NCBI GenBank assembly: GCA_937924555.1
Contig: CALDSN010000052.1
Location: forward strand, 1 to 54,809
Reading direction: 5' to 3'
Origin: an uncultured bacterium
GTDB lineage: Bacteria > Cloacimonadota > Cloacimonadia > Cloacimonadales > Cloacimonadaceae
Length of the DNA: 54,809 nucleotides
Below the pieces are notes generated by a model that saw only the letters and a list, made by a program, of their open reading frames with translations, made no database searches and was not told where the DNA came from. How positions within the stretch are numbered: position 1 is the first letter of the stretch; every line of letters starts with the position of its first letter. Position numbers and translations under genes: made by a program. Of this stretch, positions 1 through 10,818 are shown piece after piece.

Positions 1-46
1 CGAGATCTGATCGTGACTGGAGTTCAGACGTGTGCTCTTCCGATCT
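1..46. other. Illumina TruSeq index primer/adapter remnant (artefact)
   Basis: Positions 13-46 match the standard TruSeq read-2 adapter, from GTGACTGGAGTTC to CTCTTCCGATCT. Positions 1-6 (CGAGAT) are the end of the P7 primer, and 7-12 (CTGATC) match the reverse complement of the TruSeq index 9 barcode GATCAG. Genomic sequence begins at about base 47. This is untrimmed library sequence incorporated at a contig end and should be masked before annotation. Confidence 0.97.
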
Positions 47-3000
47 GCAAGCTGGCCATATGCACCATTTAAGAAGGAGTCGAAGGATAACAAGGGAATA
101 CCTTCATATGCACCTGTGAAATCAAAGTAAGGACTGAATAAGAGATCCATGCTTCCATCACCGTCGGAACCTGCAGCATCATCATTGGTTGCGGCATACA
201 CAGTGTGAGCAGGGACTGACCAGTAGTAGCTACCAAGGGCTGAGCCAACTTCCCAACCGGTGGCAAGAGAAGATCTTGTCCAGCGTGCGGGAAGAGTGTT
301 GTCGCCATTAGCTTCGAAATCTACCGTATAGGGGAATACAGTTATAGGAGTTGTTGGATCTTCTTCAATCTCAAACCAACGCACATCGGAAGCAGCTTCG
401 TTACCGCCACCATAAGCAATTACTTGCCAGTAGTAACGAGTATTATATTCAAAGGCAAAGGTGCCAGCGCCATAGGGCATTCCCACAGGGTTGATGGTTG
501 TGGCTGTGCCTTCAGAATAGAACTGTCCAAACATGTCTTGATCATCGGTTGATAATGCAAATGCATAGTACTCAATAGGTCCGCTCAAGGGGTCAACTGA
601 CCAAGTGAAGTTGAATCCGGCTTTTGCCAAATCGGCGGCTTCGTTGGCGGGATTTCCCAACACTACAGGGAGGGGAGGACCGACAGGAAGATCACCAAAT
701 ATTAACTGAACATTGGGAATGGCGAGTACAAGAGTCCCTGTAGGGGGAGCTGCAGGATCGGCATTCACAGTGTCACTATTATGCCTCAAGCTGCGATTGG
801 TTGCAGTTGCAGTGGAGAAGAAGTTTAATCCATCCTCATCATAATCAGCTTCGTTATCTTCAACGGCGACAACGAGGTTATCGGTGTTGTTGTAAACGAA
901 GGGAGCGCTGAGGGTAATCTCAATCCAGCCTGGTGTGGCGGGAAGAGTAACAGTTCCGGCGAACACCTGGGTCATACCGCTTAAGGGTACCCAGTCTGTT
1001 GTTGTGCTGAAGGCTGTTTTTGTGGTGTGTCCCATATAAATAGCCCAGTCGTTGGATGCAGTTGCTTCACCTACTCCATTCCAGTAGTATCTGATCTTTT
1101 CAATACGCTGATCAGCAGTATTGATTTCAGATTGCAGATACAGGCTTTGACTGTAGCTGTAACCAAAATAGGGATCGATAGGAATAGCAAGCAATGAAGT
1201 TCCGTTTCCGATTGGGATCACACCCGCGGGAAGACTGGTTCCGCTGAGAGCAACATCATAGTTGGTGCTGTTATATACCATTCTAAGAGTGGCAGATTTT
1301 GCACCTTCGCTGGTGGCAGTCATACGGACAGGGATATTAACGCTATTGCCTGTTCCCAAGGCAGCAGGAAGGTTCGCAGCACTGAACTCAAACATTGCTG
1401 CATCAGTTCCAATAATGCTGATATCGCCGGCTGCAAGGTTTAGAGTGCCACCACCAGTATTGGTGACAACTACATTTGTCCATGCGGTAGGCGTGTTTTG
1501 TATAACTTCACCGAAAGCAATAGTACTTGGCGCGTAACTGAAGATTGGTGCAGCAGGAGTCTGGCGCACTTCGATGTTATCCACCATCAGGTCATTATCT
1601 ACGTTAGATTCAGTAGATACACCATAGAAGGCGATATATTTAGTTCCGGCAGTACCAAGAGGTAAAGACAAGGTCATTCCTGCAGGTGGAATATCATTCA
1701 ATACATAAGTTGAACCTGCATTGTCCCATTGACGGACGACGTTGGCAGGTGTCCAGCTTGTGCCATCACCAACAAGAACTGCGAACTGATCGTCAGTACC
1801 ACCTGTGGCAGGGGCATTGTTGTTGCCATAAGCCATGTAAGCCACATCGAATTTCACTTCGTAGTCGTTAGCAGGAACAGCGATAGGCGGGGAAATCATC
1901 CATCCGTTAAAGGTGCTGTAGATGTTAATTTTACCAGCTTTATTAGCAGGAGAAGTTACGTTCTTCCAATCGTCTTGAATCCAGTTACCAGTTCCGGCAG
2001 CACCAAGTACGGTCGGAGTAGCAAGCACACCACTATGTTTCGTCCAATTCGTGGGAGGGAAGGGATCACTACTAAGAGTTCCAAAATCCCAAACAGTAGG
2101 GAAGGCGGAAATAGTGGGGTTTGCTCTGGTAGTGAAGCTAAGAGCTGTTGGCATACTTGCGTTACCCGTACCATTATATGCCACAACACTCCAGTAATAA
2201 GTAGTGTTGAAGGCAAGAGCTGTTGTCGCGGTATAAGTAAGAGTAGCACCAGATGTAACAGTACCAATAAGTGTGGTTGGTGTTGCATTGGTGTCACAAT
2301 ACACTTTATAACCTGTGGGTGCTCCACCGGTGGTCGGTGCCGTCCATGTAAATGTTGGATATTCATTCACTAAGGTAGCTGCTGCTGCAGGAGTACTCAG
2401 GGTGACAGGACCGGGGGCTTCGGGAGTAATGTCAGGTCCAATCATCATATCAACATAGAAGGATGCAGAATTTAAACTGGTGCGGACACCTAAGTAGTAG
2501 TTACTACCAGCAAGTGAACTCAGGTCGATATTAGAATTGTACCAAGTGTAGGTTGCAGTATGGGTCAAGTTGCTACCAAGTTGGGTCCAAGTCGTTCTAT
2601 CAGGTGAGTACACAATCTGGATAGCACCGGAAGTGCTGGAGCATAATGTCCAGAGGTTTAATGTGCTGGTTCCGGTAATGGTTACTTTCGGAGTAGAAAG
2701 TATATACTGACTTGATGTAGAACCATACTTATAGGCACTGGCAGCACCATTCTTAAAGTATGTTGTGCTTCTACTCCAAGTTCCGGGGTTTGCCCATCCT
2801 GCTGGAGGGAAAGTTGTGCTTTCAAAGCTTTCAGCAAGTTGGGTTGCTCCCGGAGTTGTGAAACTCCAAACAGGGCATCCGGTTGCTTCGCCATAAGTGT
2901 TATTGGGAACAACTTTCCAGTAGTATGTGGTATTTGCAGCGAGAGTGGGGGTATAGGTAGTTCCCACTTGATCATTGCTAACCAGTGTTGTTCCGGCAGT

Positions 3001-3696
3001 TGTGTCTAAATAGACATCATAAGCAGTCGGAAGGTTCCCTGTTAATGAGGCAGACCATGAAAGGTTCTGCCCAATAAGGGCATAGCCGCCATTATTTGGT
3101 GATACCAGAGTGGCTGCTTCGGGAGGATTAACATTGGTGATTCCCACGAATTTGATGTTGGGGCGATTATATGAGACGGCAAGAGAGGTCGGGGCAGAGC
3201 CATCATTATCATCCCACACAAACATATATGTCGGGTAAGTTGTATATCTCCATTCTACGTAAGGAGACACATAAGCAGCACTACCGCTTTCCGTAAGGAT
3301 TTCTAAGTTGTCTGTTCCATTATAAGCAAAATCAGTTACATCGAAGTTGTACCATCCGGTGGCGTTGGCCGTGATAGTTGCATCAAAAATCAACGTTGCA
3401 CCGGCAGAATGGTTAACCCAAGTATCTGCTGCCAAGGTTGTATTTGTTGTGGTTTTGTAGTATATCTTAATGGGGATAGTTGTGGTTGTATTAGCAATAC
3501 CACAATACCATTGTATACTTGTGATTGTACCCGAAGCACCAATTTCTCCTGCTTTGTATATAGCAGCACTCTTGTAATAATTGTAATAGGTGCTAAAGGG
3601 GGCTCTTTGTGACGCTGTTCCTGCTCCAATGGTAACATCGGCGAACGCCAAAACAGTCATCAAGAGCACTAAGGCTATCAGTAATAATTTCTTCAT
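47..3696 (-). CDS. Large secreted multi-domain adhesin-like protein, 3' end missing
   Basis: The reading frame is open from the ATG at 3694-3696 to the adapter junction, so about 1,217 residues are present and the C-terminus is missing. It starts with a signal peptide (MKKLLLIALVLLMTVLAFA), followed by a beta-rich domain that includes GTASQRAPFSTYYNYY. After that come alternating fibronectin-III-like modules (motifs such as GYKVYCDTN and YYWKVVP) and choice-of-anchor J / cleaved-adhesin modules (FPPTNW, WMISPP, DNDLMVDNI). There is also a choice-of-anchor D-like segment (FGEVIQNTPTAWTNVVVTN). A ribosome site (AAGGAG) lies just upstream of the start. By family this is an exported cell-surface protein, probably adhesive or substrate-binding. 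Whether it carries a C-terminal sorting domain cannot be seen. One module is nearly identical to one in the gene at 4630-10665. No enzyme motif was recognised. Confidence 0.85.
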
Positions 3697-3922
3697 ATTA
3701 GAAAACTCCTTATTTAGATGTTTTTCCTGAAGAGTGTTTTAAATTTTGGGCTACACCTCTAAGGTTCTCCTATTGTTATACGAGTGGTGGAACGTAATAC
3801 TTCTTCAATGTCGTGGAAAGCTTACGCAAACCATACCTCTGCAAGGCAAAGCCGTATGTGTTTTTGACGGTTAAGGGTGGTGGAAACACCTTCCACAAAA
3901 CGATTACAGCACAGACTATATA

Positions 3923-3940
3923 ATAATGTGCGATGATTAT
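3923..3940 (-). promoter_or_regulatory. 18-bp operator-like motif upstream of the adhesin gene
   Basis: Read in the gene direction this is ATAATCATCGCACATTAT, whose ends (ATAAT and ATTAT) form an inverted repeat around 8 bp. The identical 18-mer lies upstream of the gene at 4630-10665 (10801-10818), and a 13-nt part recurs at 19447-19459. It sits 227 nt upstream of the start codon. Both genes also share GCTACACCTCT (plus strand 3750-3760 and 10784-10794). Regulatory function is inferred from recurrence only. The rest of 3697-4497 holds no convincing gene, only short hairpins such as TGGCTAAGCCA near 4208. Confidence 0.5.
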
Positions 3941-4497
3941 TAGGCAAAGTGTGCTTGTTTTCGCTTTGAGTAGGGGTTCCGAATGTACAGACATTTGTTT
4001 GATTTTGAAGTTCAGATTGGGGGTGGGGCTCGGAAGCCGGCTGGTTAATAAACACAATTTGCATACTTCTCCTGTGGAAGAGCTGCGGCTGCGAATAAAA
4101 ACCTATCATACTCAAAGTACTTCCTTTGGCTGGCTACCGAATACAAAAAACATAAAAACACGCGCCGAATAAACTTCGTTAACTCGGCTAATATGAACAC
4201 TTAACCCATGGCTAAGCCACGAGTGGACACAGGTGGAAACTACACCAAAACCGATAGTGATTCTTTAGAGCTTAGTGTCAAGAATAAATCTCCCCTCTTC
4301 TCTTGCTTTTGTCTTGCTATAGAGGAATTATTTCCACGAATTGACGGAAGAGTGATTGCGATTACGATCAGGAGAATATCCTTCAAAACCGTACTACATC
4401 TCTGCTGCGCAGCTATCTGATGCATCGAGTGTAGATCATTACATTTCAGCAATTCCATAGTTATGTGTTGATGGGGATCACTCGGAGGAATTACATG

Positions 4498-4557
4498 ATC
4501 ATTACATAATCATTGCATGTTTCATCCGTAATAAACATGCAATGATTATGTAATGAT
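4498..4557. repeat. Intergenic palindrome, 11-bp-unit family, copy 1
   Basis: A perfect 25-bp inverted repeat (4498-4522 against 4533-4557) with a 10-nt spacer. Each arm holds 11-bp units of the form ATCATTACATA / ATCATTGCATG. It is the only copy in the window with perfect arms. It lies just beyond the terminator of the gene ending at 4630. Related copies are at 11211, 28920, 35811, 44877 and 51753. Confidence 0.9.
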
Positions 4558-4567
4558 AACAGGCGGA

Positions 4568-4600
4568 TAAAAAAAGCACCCCCCGCTAAGCGGAGGGTGC
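4568..4600 (-). terminator. Rho-independent terminator of the 2011-aa adhesin-like gene
   Basis: On the minus strand an 11-bp GC-rich stem with one mismatch and a TTA loop (4576-4600) is followed by a run of T residues. It begins 30 nt after the stop codon of the minus-strand gene. Confidence 0.9.
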
Positions 4601-4629
4601 GTATGGTAAGCGTATTTAACGCTTATGGC

Positions 4630-7600
4630 TTATTTGTTCTTGTTACCGTAGAATTTCTCAGTTTTGCCTGTTCTCAGTAAGCTGTTGTCAATACCTTTGG
4701 CAGCAGCGGGATCAAGCACCAGGTTTCTATCGGTGTGATTGTAGGTTATTGCCGTCACCTTGTAGAACTTCTTCGCGTTGGCGGCGAAGGGAGAGGTGTA
4801 GGTGTTTGTGCTTACGGTTGTCATCGTGGCACCATCGAAGTTCATTGGATCATCGGAGGTGTAAACACGGTAGGCAAACGCATTGGTTACAGCAGCCCAA
4901 ACCAGCTGAGCATTGGTGCCGGAAGCGGTAATGGTTACCACAGGAGCATCAAGGCTGGCGATGGGGGTGGCAGGGCTCATAACAAATGCAGTGTTGGGAA
5001 CGTTACTAATCGCAGTGCCGGTAAAGGCAGATCCAGAATAATCAGTTAGCAGAATGGGATCGAAGGCTGCTGTCTGATCAGCTTGGTAGTAACGGACGCG
5101 GTTGGGATAGGTAGGAGTTGCAGTGTAGTAGAACACGTTCCCTTGATTGTAGTAGAAGTTTTCCCATTGGCTATATAAACGCACGGCAAGGTTTCCACCG
5201 GTATAGGCAAAGGGAGTATCCAGATTTACCACCACGGCATTAACACCGGCAGGGCAGTAAATATTACCATCGTAAACCAAGGTATAACCATCGAAAGGAA
5301 GGAAGGCAGAGGCTACGTTTGCCGCAGTGGTATGCTTCATCCATATCTTGATGGGTTTGGTTACATTCTCAAGGTAATTGTTCTGATAAACAATCGCGTT
5401 AATTGTACCTGAGGTAGCTTGCATTTCGTGAGCCAGGTAGATTGTTTCAGACATGCTGTTTTTGAACCATGAGTTGTATGGGGTGAGATTTGAGGTAGTG
5501 GTTCCGGCAATATTACCAATCTGGGGAATGAAGGTATCAGTTGGGTAGATACCAACACTAATAGCAGGCGAAGCATCGTTAGCGGTATTTGCATCACCGG
5601 CAAGTGATGCATAGCCAACCACACTATACACTGCAGCTACAGTAGGAGTCCAGCTAAGGCTATGAACTGCTGTAGCTCCGGCAGCCAGAGGGGTGCTAAT
5701 GCTGGCGGTTGCTAACGTAGTAGCACCATCTTTAAGCATCACGGTGTAGGCAGATTGATCGGCGGTACCATTGTTTTGGACTGTTACGTTGTAAGTAAGA
5801 GGAGTATTTACAATGGCAAGGTTCGAACCGGATACAGCGGTGGCAGCAAGATCATTGGCAACTAATTGCTCAATGTTCAGGTTGTCGATGTAGATGCTCT
5901 GATAGGTGGAAGTATTTCCATGCTGGAAGCACAGATACTGATCGGTTCCGGCATAAGTAGCCATGTTTACAGAGTATTGAGCGAAGGTTGCGGTGAGAGT
6001 GAATGAACCAAGTTCAGTGAACACACCGGTTCCATCGAGAGCGCTTACCGTACCGAACTTCAAGGGTACACCGGCAGAACCGCTGCGGGCATAGAAGAAC
6101 ACCTTCATGCTGTTCATGGGAACAGTAACTATGGGTGTGATTATGCGAAGCGGGACTGTGGTGTAGCTTGAGTTGTACATATATAAGCTGTTGGGAGTAC
6201 TGCTTACATAAGTGGTTGAAGTGGTGGCAGTCATACTTGCATTGCCCTTATATGCTGTCCAATCAACAGGTAAGGCAGGCGCTGTTACGCTATCGAAATT
6301 CTGGCTATAGGGTAAGCTGGTGATACGAGGATCCGGAATGGTGGTGAAGTCAAAGACTTGGAAACTGGCACTGTATGGATCGGGATATTGGACAGGATCG
6401 CCATTAAACGGCCAGACAGCCCAATATAAGGTCTGATTGTAGCCAATCACAATGTCTTCGGCACTCAGATTGAATGTTGTGTTGGTAGTAGTGTACTCGT
6501 AGTCGCCAAAGTATTCGTTTGCAGGATCGATGGGGTTTTCACCAACGAATATGCTGTAGCCATCAGGATTACCCCCGGTAACTGCAGGAGTCCAGCTAAG
6601 AATGATAGCGGCAGGGTTAACTGCAGGAGCGTGGTTTGCAGGACTGACAAGGGTCACATTCTCTGGTGCACCGGCAGGAGTCAGACGGAAGGTCAGATTG
6701 TCAATCATCAGGTCGTTATCGCCACCGGTCACGGTTGATTCGCCATAGAAAGCGAAGTATTTGGTTCCGGAAATGCCAGCAAGATCTATGGTATAAGTTG
6801 CACCGGTAGCAGGAATTGCATCATATACATAGGGCGAACCGGTGTTATTCCATTCTCTGATGATTACAGGGCTTGTCATGGTAGGGCTGTCACTCATGAC
6901 AACAATAAGCTTGTCATCAGCTTGTTCCCCTGCGACAGGAGCTGTCGTGGCGTTCCAGTCTAATAATCCCATGTCAAACTTCAGTTCATAACCTGCTGTA
7001 GGGATGTTCACTGGAGGAGTAATCAGCCAGCCATAACGTGTTGTGCCATAGATGTTGATCTTAGCACTTTTGTTAACGGGTGAAGCCACGTTTAACCAGT
7101 CGTCTTGTTCCCACTGTGTACCGCTACTGTAAGTGCCACCATACAGACCATTAAGTCTTGTCCAGCCTGTGGGCGGGAAGGTTGCACCTGCGAAGTCCTG
7201 GGAGTAGGGTGTGGATGGAGTGACATAGATAGTCGGATCTGCCATCACTGTAAATGAACGAACAGTGCTTCCCACTGCATCGCCAGCTGCATTGCGGGCA
7301 ACAACCATCCAGTAATATGTCTGTTCCCACTCCAAGTTTGAAGTAAAGGTATAAGGGGAAGCAGTCACTGAGGCAACCAGAGTTGTGGGAGGATTGTTGG
7401 TGTCACAATAGATTTTGTAACTGGTAGGTACTCCACCGGTAGCTGCTGCTGTCCAAGTAAGAGTGGGGCGAATGCCTTGATTCTGTGCCAAATCGGCAGG
7501 AGCTGTTTGAGTTACAGCATTGGGAAGAATCGGTGTGATATCAGGACCAATAACACGGTCAAGGTATATAGAAGCATTGCTTCCACCGGTGCCGTAATAT

Positions 7601-10600
7601 GCGCCAATACCAAGCTGGTAGCTGTTACCTGCAAGGCTGCTTATATCAATGCTATGGCTTTGCCAGGCACCTGCTGTAAGGCTGATTTCAGTTCCGAAAT
7701 TAGTCCATGTAGCCCCATTATAGTAGGCAAGCTGGATCTTTTGGTTTGCTGCTGTTACCACATAGGTGCTGAACTTAAGGGTACTGGTTCCGGTAATGGT
7801 AACATAAGGAGTAATCAGTTTAACTGCTGTGGAACCGGTGGAACGATAACAGGATTTTGTTCCTTGATAGGCATAAGTTGTGCTGGAATACCAATAGTTT
7901 TCTGCTGTCCAACCGGCAGGCGGGAAACTTGTGCCTTCGAAGCCTTCTGCAAGCTGAGTGTCATTTACGATGGAGAATGACCATGTAGGGCATCCGACAG
8001 TACTTCCATTGGTATTGTAGGGAACTACTTTCCAGAAATATGGACGACCGTACTCAGTTGTTGTGGTAGGGAATGAAGTATTGGTTCCATTGTACACCAA
8101 GTCAGCTTCTGTGAATGTTCCAGAATCGTTAAGATACACTTTGTATCCTGTTGCCGGTTCACCTGTTTGCGAAGGTGTCCATTTCAAGGTGGGGTTAAGC
8201 AAAGCTAAATCACCATCAGCAGGATAGGCAAGAGTTGCTTGTTCAGGAGCTATAGCAGCGGGTACTTCGATTAATACATCATCTAAGTATATAGTTCTAT
8301 AAGTACCACCCTGGCCATGTCTGAACGCAATGTAGTGGCTTGAGCCGGCGTAAGCAGAAAGGTTCACAGAATACATTGTCCAGGCAGCGGTAGAAACGTT
8401 TACAGTCTGGAATGATGTAAATACGGCAGACTGTCCGGGCGCATCTACGGTTCCAACCTGAAGTGTATATCCTGAACCTCCATATGCCATGAACTTAACC
8501 CTGAGAGTATTAAGCGCAGGTTCAATAAGAGGGGTAATAAGAATCAAGTCTGATGCTGAATCGCTGGAGTTATACATAGCTACTCGGTTAGGAGTTGAAT
8601 ATCCAGTAGCAGCAGTTTGCACATAACCGTAGGTTGATGTATCCGTAACTCTCTTGGTCCAACCTAAGGGGAGGGCAGGAACAGTTACAGCATCGAAGTT
8701 CTGTGTACTGGGTAAGCTGGCAGTATAAATGGTAGGATCAACACTGCTGCCAGTGAGGTCGATCACTGTATTGGTTGTTCTGGTATCAGTGATAGTAACC
8801 GTACCGGTATGAGGACCGCCAACAACCGTGGGAAGGTATTGAACGGTGAAGTTAGTGCTCTCACCAGCACTAAGCTCCATATCCGTGGGTGCAGAACTAA
8901 TACTATAGTAGCTGCCAGCAGCAACCACATTAGTAAGGGTAAGGGTTCCCCCACCCGTATTGGTGATGGTGAACTGCTTGGTTCCAGGAGAATTAATCAA
9001 TCTCTGGCCAAAATCCCATGATGTAACATTGGGAGTTAGGGATAAAGCAGGGAGTGATGGGGTTTGGCGTAGCACAATGTTATCTACCATGATATCATTA
9101 TCGGTATTGGAAGTCGTGGAAATAGCATAGAAAGCTACATACTTGATTCCCGCAGTTCCGAGAGGAAGGGAGACATTTATGCCAGCAGGAGGTATATTAT
9201 TTAAAACATACGCGGAACCTGCATTATCCCATTTACGAACTACATTAGCTGGTGTCCAGCTGGTTCCATCTCCCACAAGTACGGCAAATTGATCGTCGGT
9301 ACCTGTTGAACCGGGAACATTATTGTTGCCATAAGCCATATAAGCAACATCAAACATCACTTCATAATCGTCGCCAGGAACATTGATGGGAGGCGAAATT
9401 AACCAACCATTCCAAGTACTATAGATATTTAGTTTTGCGGCATAATTGGGGGGTGCTGTAACCGTGTTTTTCCAATCATCCTGAACCCATGAACCCGTTC
9501 CAGCGGCACCTAACACCGTGGGAGTAGCAAGTACACCGCTTTTTTTGCTCCAGTTGGTGGGTGGGAACACTGCTCCGGTAGAGCCAAAATCATAAGTAGT
9601 GGGGAAGCTGCTAATGGTGGGATCATCCATCGTGGTAAAGCCCCATGTAACAATGCCTGTTGTACAATCACCATTGCCATTGTAAGGCACTATTTTCCAT
9701 ACATAGGCAGTGCTGTATGATAATGGGCCGGCAGGTGTATAGGAGAGAGGAGTTGTTACAGTGGCAGTGGGCGAACCCGGCAGACCAGCTGCAGCAGTAG
9801 CAAAATACACCTTGTAACCAGTGGGTAATCCACCCCCTGAAGACCAAGTTAAGGTGGGGTTAACTGAAACCGCCGTTGCGGCATCAGCAGGAGAAGGAGT
9901 GGTGGCTGCATTGGGTACAGCAAGGGGATCTGGAGGCAAGAAGGTGAAAACTCGACGCGAGCCGTTAGCAGCGCTGCCAAGATTTGTCATTGAGCTACTC
10001 CCTGTAAACGAAGTTGTAACAGGGCTGGTTCCGGTGGTTACCCATGAAGGAGTAGTAACAATGGTAGCTACACTGCCGATGTTGCCGGAAGTGGTATTCG
10101 TAGAAATGAACACTCCACGGGATATAGCGGAAGTGCTGTTGTTATACATGGCTCCATATACGAAGTCAATTCTATTGGATGATTCGTATAGCCATACTTG
10201 CATGGTGCTTGGTGTTCCTGAACCAGGCGAACTGGCATAAGGAAAGCGTTGATCCTTAAACTCTATAACGAGTTTGCGGGGGGCTTCACTTCCAATAACT
10301 TTATAATGAATTTTACCAGTGCTTGCCTGGCAGTTATCACCTGAAATTGGGCCAAGTATTGCTGCTGAAGCCACAGGAGATGTGCTGTAACCAGATATTA
10401 CGGTTCCACCTAGTCTAACGAGACCATTTGCATTTGCTGAGAACTGCGTATAGCTAGTTCCGCAAAATGTAAATGAGAATCCAATATCTGTAACAGCTGT
10501 AGCACCAGAATCCGAATAACCGGACAACAGTGTTGTTGTTCCAGAGCTCATATCTTCCAGACTGCCATTGGTGACTGTTGCGAAAGTGTATTCTGCAACG

Positions 10601-10665
10601 GTTTGCGCCATAATACATGTCAGGCTAATCAATAGCATGACGAACAGAAGAGTAAATTTCTTCAT
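4630..10665 (-). CDS. Giant secreted multi-domain adhesin-like protein (2011 aa)
   Basis: A complete gene with signal peptide at residues 1-20 (ending LTCIMA). Residues about 24-245 form an N-terminal beta domain (AEYTFATVTNGSLEDMS) also found at the start of the protein at 52025. The remainder alternates fibronectin-III-like modules (about 250-350, 810-910, 1075-1165, 1375-1475, 1900-1990) with choice-of-anchor J / cleaved-adhesin modules (about 355-535, 645-805, 915-1070, 1170-1370, 1480-1630). A choice-of-anchor D segment lies near 540-640 (LTPNVTSWDFGQRLINSPGT) and a CARDB-like segment near 1635-1730. A final region near 1740-1890 resembles the N-terminal domain of the gene at 47-3696. 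It lacks the YPNPF-type sorting domain seen in the protein at 20301; the last residues are polar and basic. It is probably exported and surface-associated. The ligand is unknown. A spaced AGGAG precedes the start. Confidence 0.9.
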   Translation of the reverse strand: MKKFTLLFVMLLISLTCIMAQTVAEYTFATVTNGSLEDMSSGTTTLLSGYSDSGATAVTDIGFSFTFCGTSYTQFSANANGLVRLGGTVISGYSTSPVASAAILGPISGDNCQASTGKIHYKVIGSEAPRKLVIEFKDQRFPYASSPGSGTPSTMQVWLYESSNRIDFVYGAMYNNSTSAISRGVFISTNTTSGNIGSVATIVTTPSWVTTGTSPVTTSFTGSSSMTNLGSAANGSRRVFTFLPPDPLAVPNAATTPSPADAATAVSVNPTLTWSSGGGLPTGYKVYFATAAAGLPGSPTATVTTPLSYTPAGPLSYSTAYVWKIVPYNGNGDCTTGIVTWGFTTMDDPTISSFPTTYDFGSTGAVFPPTNWSKKSGVLATPTVLGAAGTGSWVQDDWKNTVTAPPNYAAKLNIYSTWNGWLISPPINVPGDDYEVMFDVAYMAYGNNNVPGSTGTDDQFAVLVGDGTSWTPANVVRKWDNAGSAYVLNNIPPAGINVSLPLGTAGIKYVAFYAISTTSNTDNDIMVDNIVLRQTPSLPALSLTPNVTSWDFGQRLINSPGTKQFTITNTGGGTLTLTNVVAAGSYYSISSAPTDMELSAGESTNFTVQYLPTVVGGPHTGTVTITDTRTTNTVIDLTGSSVDPTIYTASLPSTQNFDAVTVPALPLGWTKRVTDTSTYGYVQTAATGYSTPNRVAMYNSSDSASDLILITPLIEPALNTLRVKFMAYGGSGYTLQVGTVDAPGQSAVFTSFQTVNVSTAAWTMYSVNLSAYAGSSHYIAFRHGQGGTYRTIYLDDVLIEVPAAIAPEQATLAYPADGDLALLNPTLKWTPSQTGEPATGYKVYLNDSGTFTEADLVYNGTNTSFPTTTTEYGRPYFWKVVPYNTNGSTVGCPTWSFSIVNDTQLAEGFEGTSFPPAGWTAENYWYSSTTYAYQGTKSCYRSTGSTAVKLITPYVTITGTSTLKFSTYVVTAANQKIQLAYYNGATWTNFGTEISLTAGAWQSHSIDISSLAGNSYQLGIGAYYGTGGSNASIYLDRVIGPDITPILPNAVTQTAPADLAQNQGIRPTLTWTAAATGGVPTSYKIYCDTNNPPTTLVASVTASPYTFTSNLEWEQTYYWMVVARNAAGDAVGSTVRSFTVMADPTIYVTPSTPYSQDFAGATFPPTGWTRLNGLYGGTYSSGTQWEQDDWLNVASPVNKSAKINIYGTTRYGWLITPPVNIPTAGYELKFDMGLLDWNATTAPVAGEQADDKLIVVMSDSPTMTSPVIIREWNNTGSPYVYDAIPATGATYTIDLAGISGTKYFAFYGESTVTGGDNDLMIDNLTFRLTPAGAPENVTLVSPANHAPAVNPAAIILSWTPAVTGGNPDGYSIFVGENPIDPANEYFGDYEYTTTNTTFNLSAEDIVIGYNQTLYWAVWPFNGDPVQYPDPYSASFQVFDFTTIPDPRITSLPYSQNFDSVTAPALPVDWTAYKGNASMTATTSTTYVSSTPNSLYMYNSSYTTVPLRIITPIVTVPMNSMKVFFYARSGSAGVPLKFGTVSALDGTGVFTELGSFTLTATFAQYSVNMATYAGTDQYLCFQHGNTSTYQSIYIDNLNIEQLVANDLAATAVSGSNLAIVNTPLTYNVTVQNNGTADQSAYTVMLKDGATTLATASISTPLAAGATAVHSLSWTPTVAAVYSVVGYASLAGDANTANDASPAISVGIYPTDTFIPQIGNIAGTTTSNLTPYNSWFKNSMSETIYLAHEMQATSGTINAIVYQNNYLENVTKPIKIWMKHTTAANVASAFLPFDGYTLVYDGNIYCPAGVNAVVVNLDTPFAYTGGNLAVRLYSQWENFYYNQGNVFYYTATPTYPNRVRYYQADQTAAFDPILLTDYSGSAFTGTAISNVPNTAFVMSPATPIASLDAPVVTITASGTNAQLVWAAVTNAFAYRVYTSDDPMNFDGATMTTVSTNTYTSPFAANAKKFYKVTAITYNHTDRNLVLDPAAAKGIDNSLLRTGKTEKFYGNKNK

Positions 10666-10783
10666 GTTTACTCCTTGAAGTAAATATGTATTGTTGTTTT
10701 ATGGTTAGAGGAGATCTGTTGCCACTCCCCTTGGTTGTTCTTGATGTTTGTTGGAAACCGTGAAGGTCTTGTGCCTAAATGCA

Positions 10784-10818
10784 GCTACACCTCTGGCTGT
10801 ATAATGTGCGATGATTAT
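10784..10818 (-). promoter_or_regulatory. Shared upstream motif pair of the adhesin genes
   Basis: Plus-strand 10784-10794 (GCTACACCTCT) and 10801-10818 (ATAATGTGCGATGATTAT) are both repeated exactly upstream of the neighbouring adhesin gene at 47-3696. Here they lie six nucleotides apart and about 120-150 nt upstream of the start at 10665. They may be an operator or part of the promoter and leader. This is inference from sequence identity. Confidence 0.5.

Noticed and set aside
1729..2373. A 214-codon plus-strand frame inside the left adhesin gene
   Set aside because: It is antisense to the open adhesin frame with recognisable modules; its Ser/Cys/Gly-rich sequence is typical of a shadow frame.
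3776..4458. Several frames of 70-97 codons in the gap between adhesin genes
   Set aside because: None has a ribosome site, signal or family motif, they overlap one another on both strands, and the region contains regulatory-type hairpins instead.
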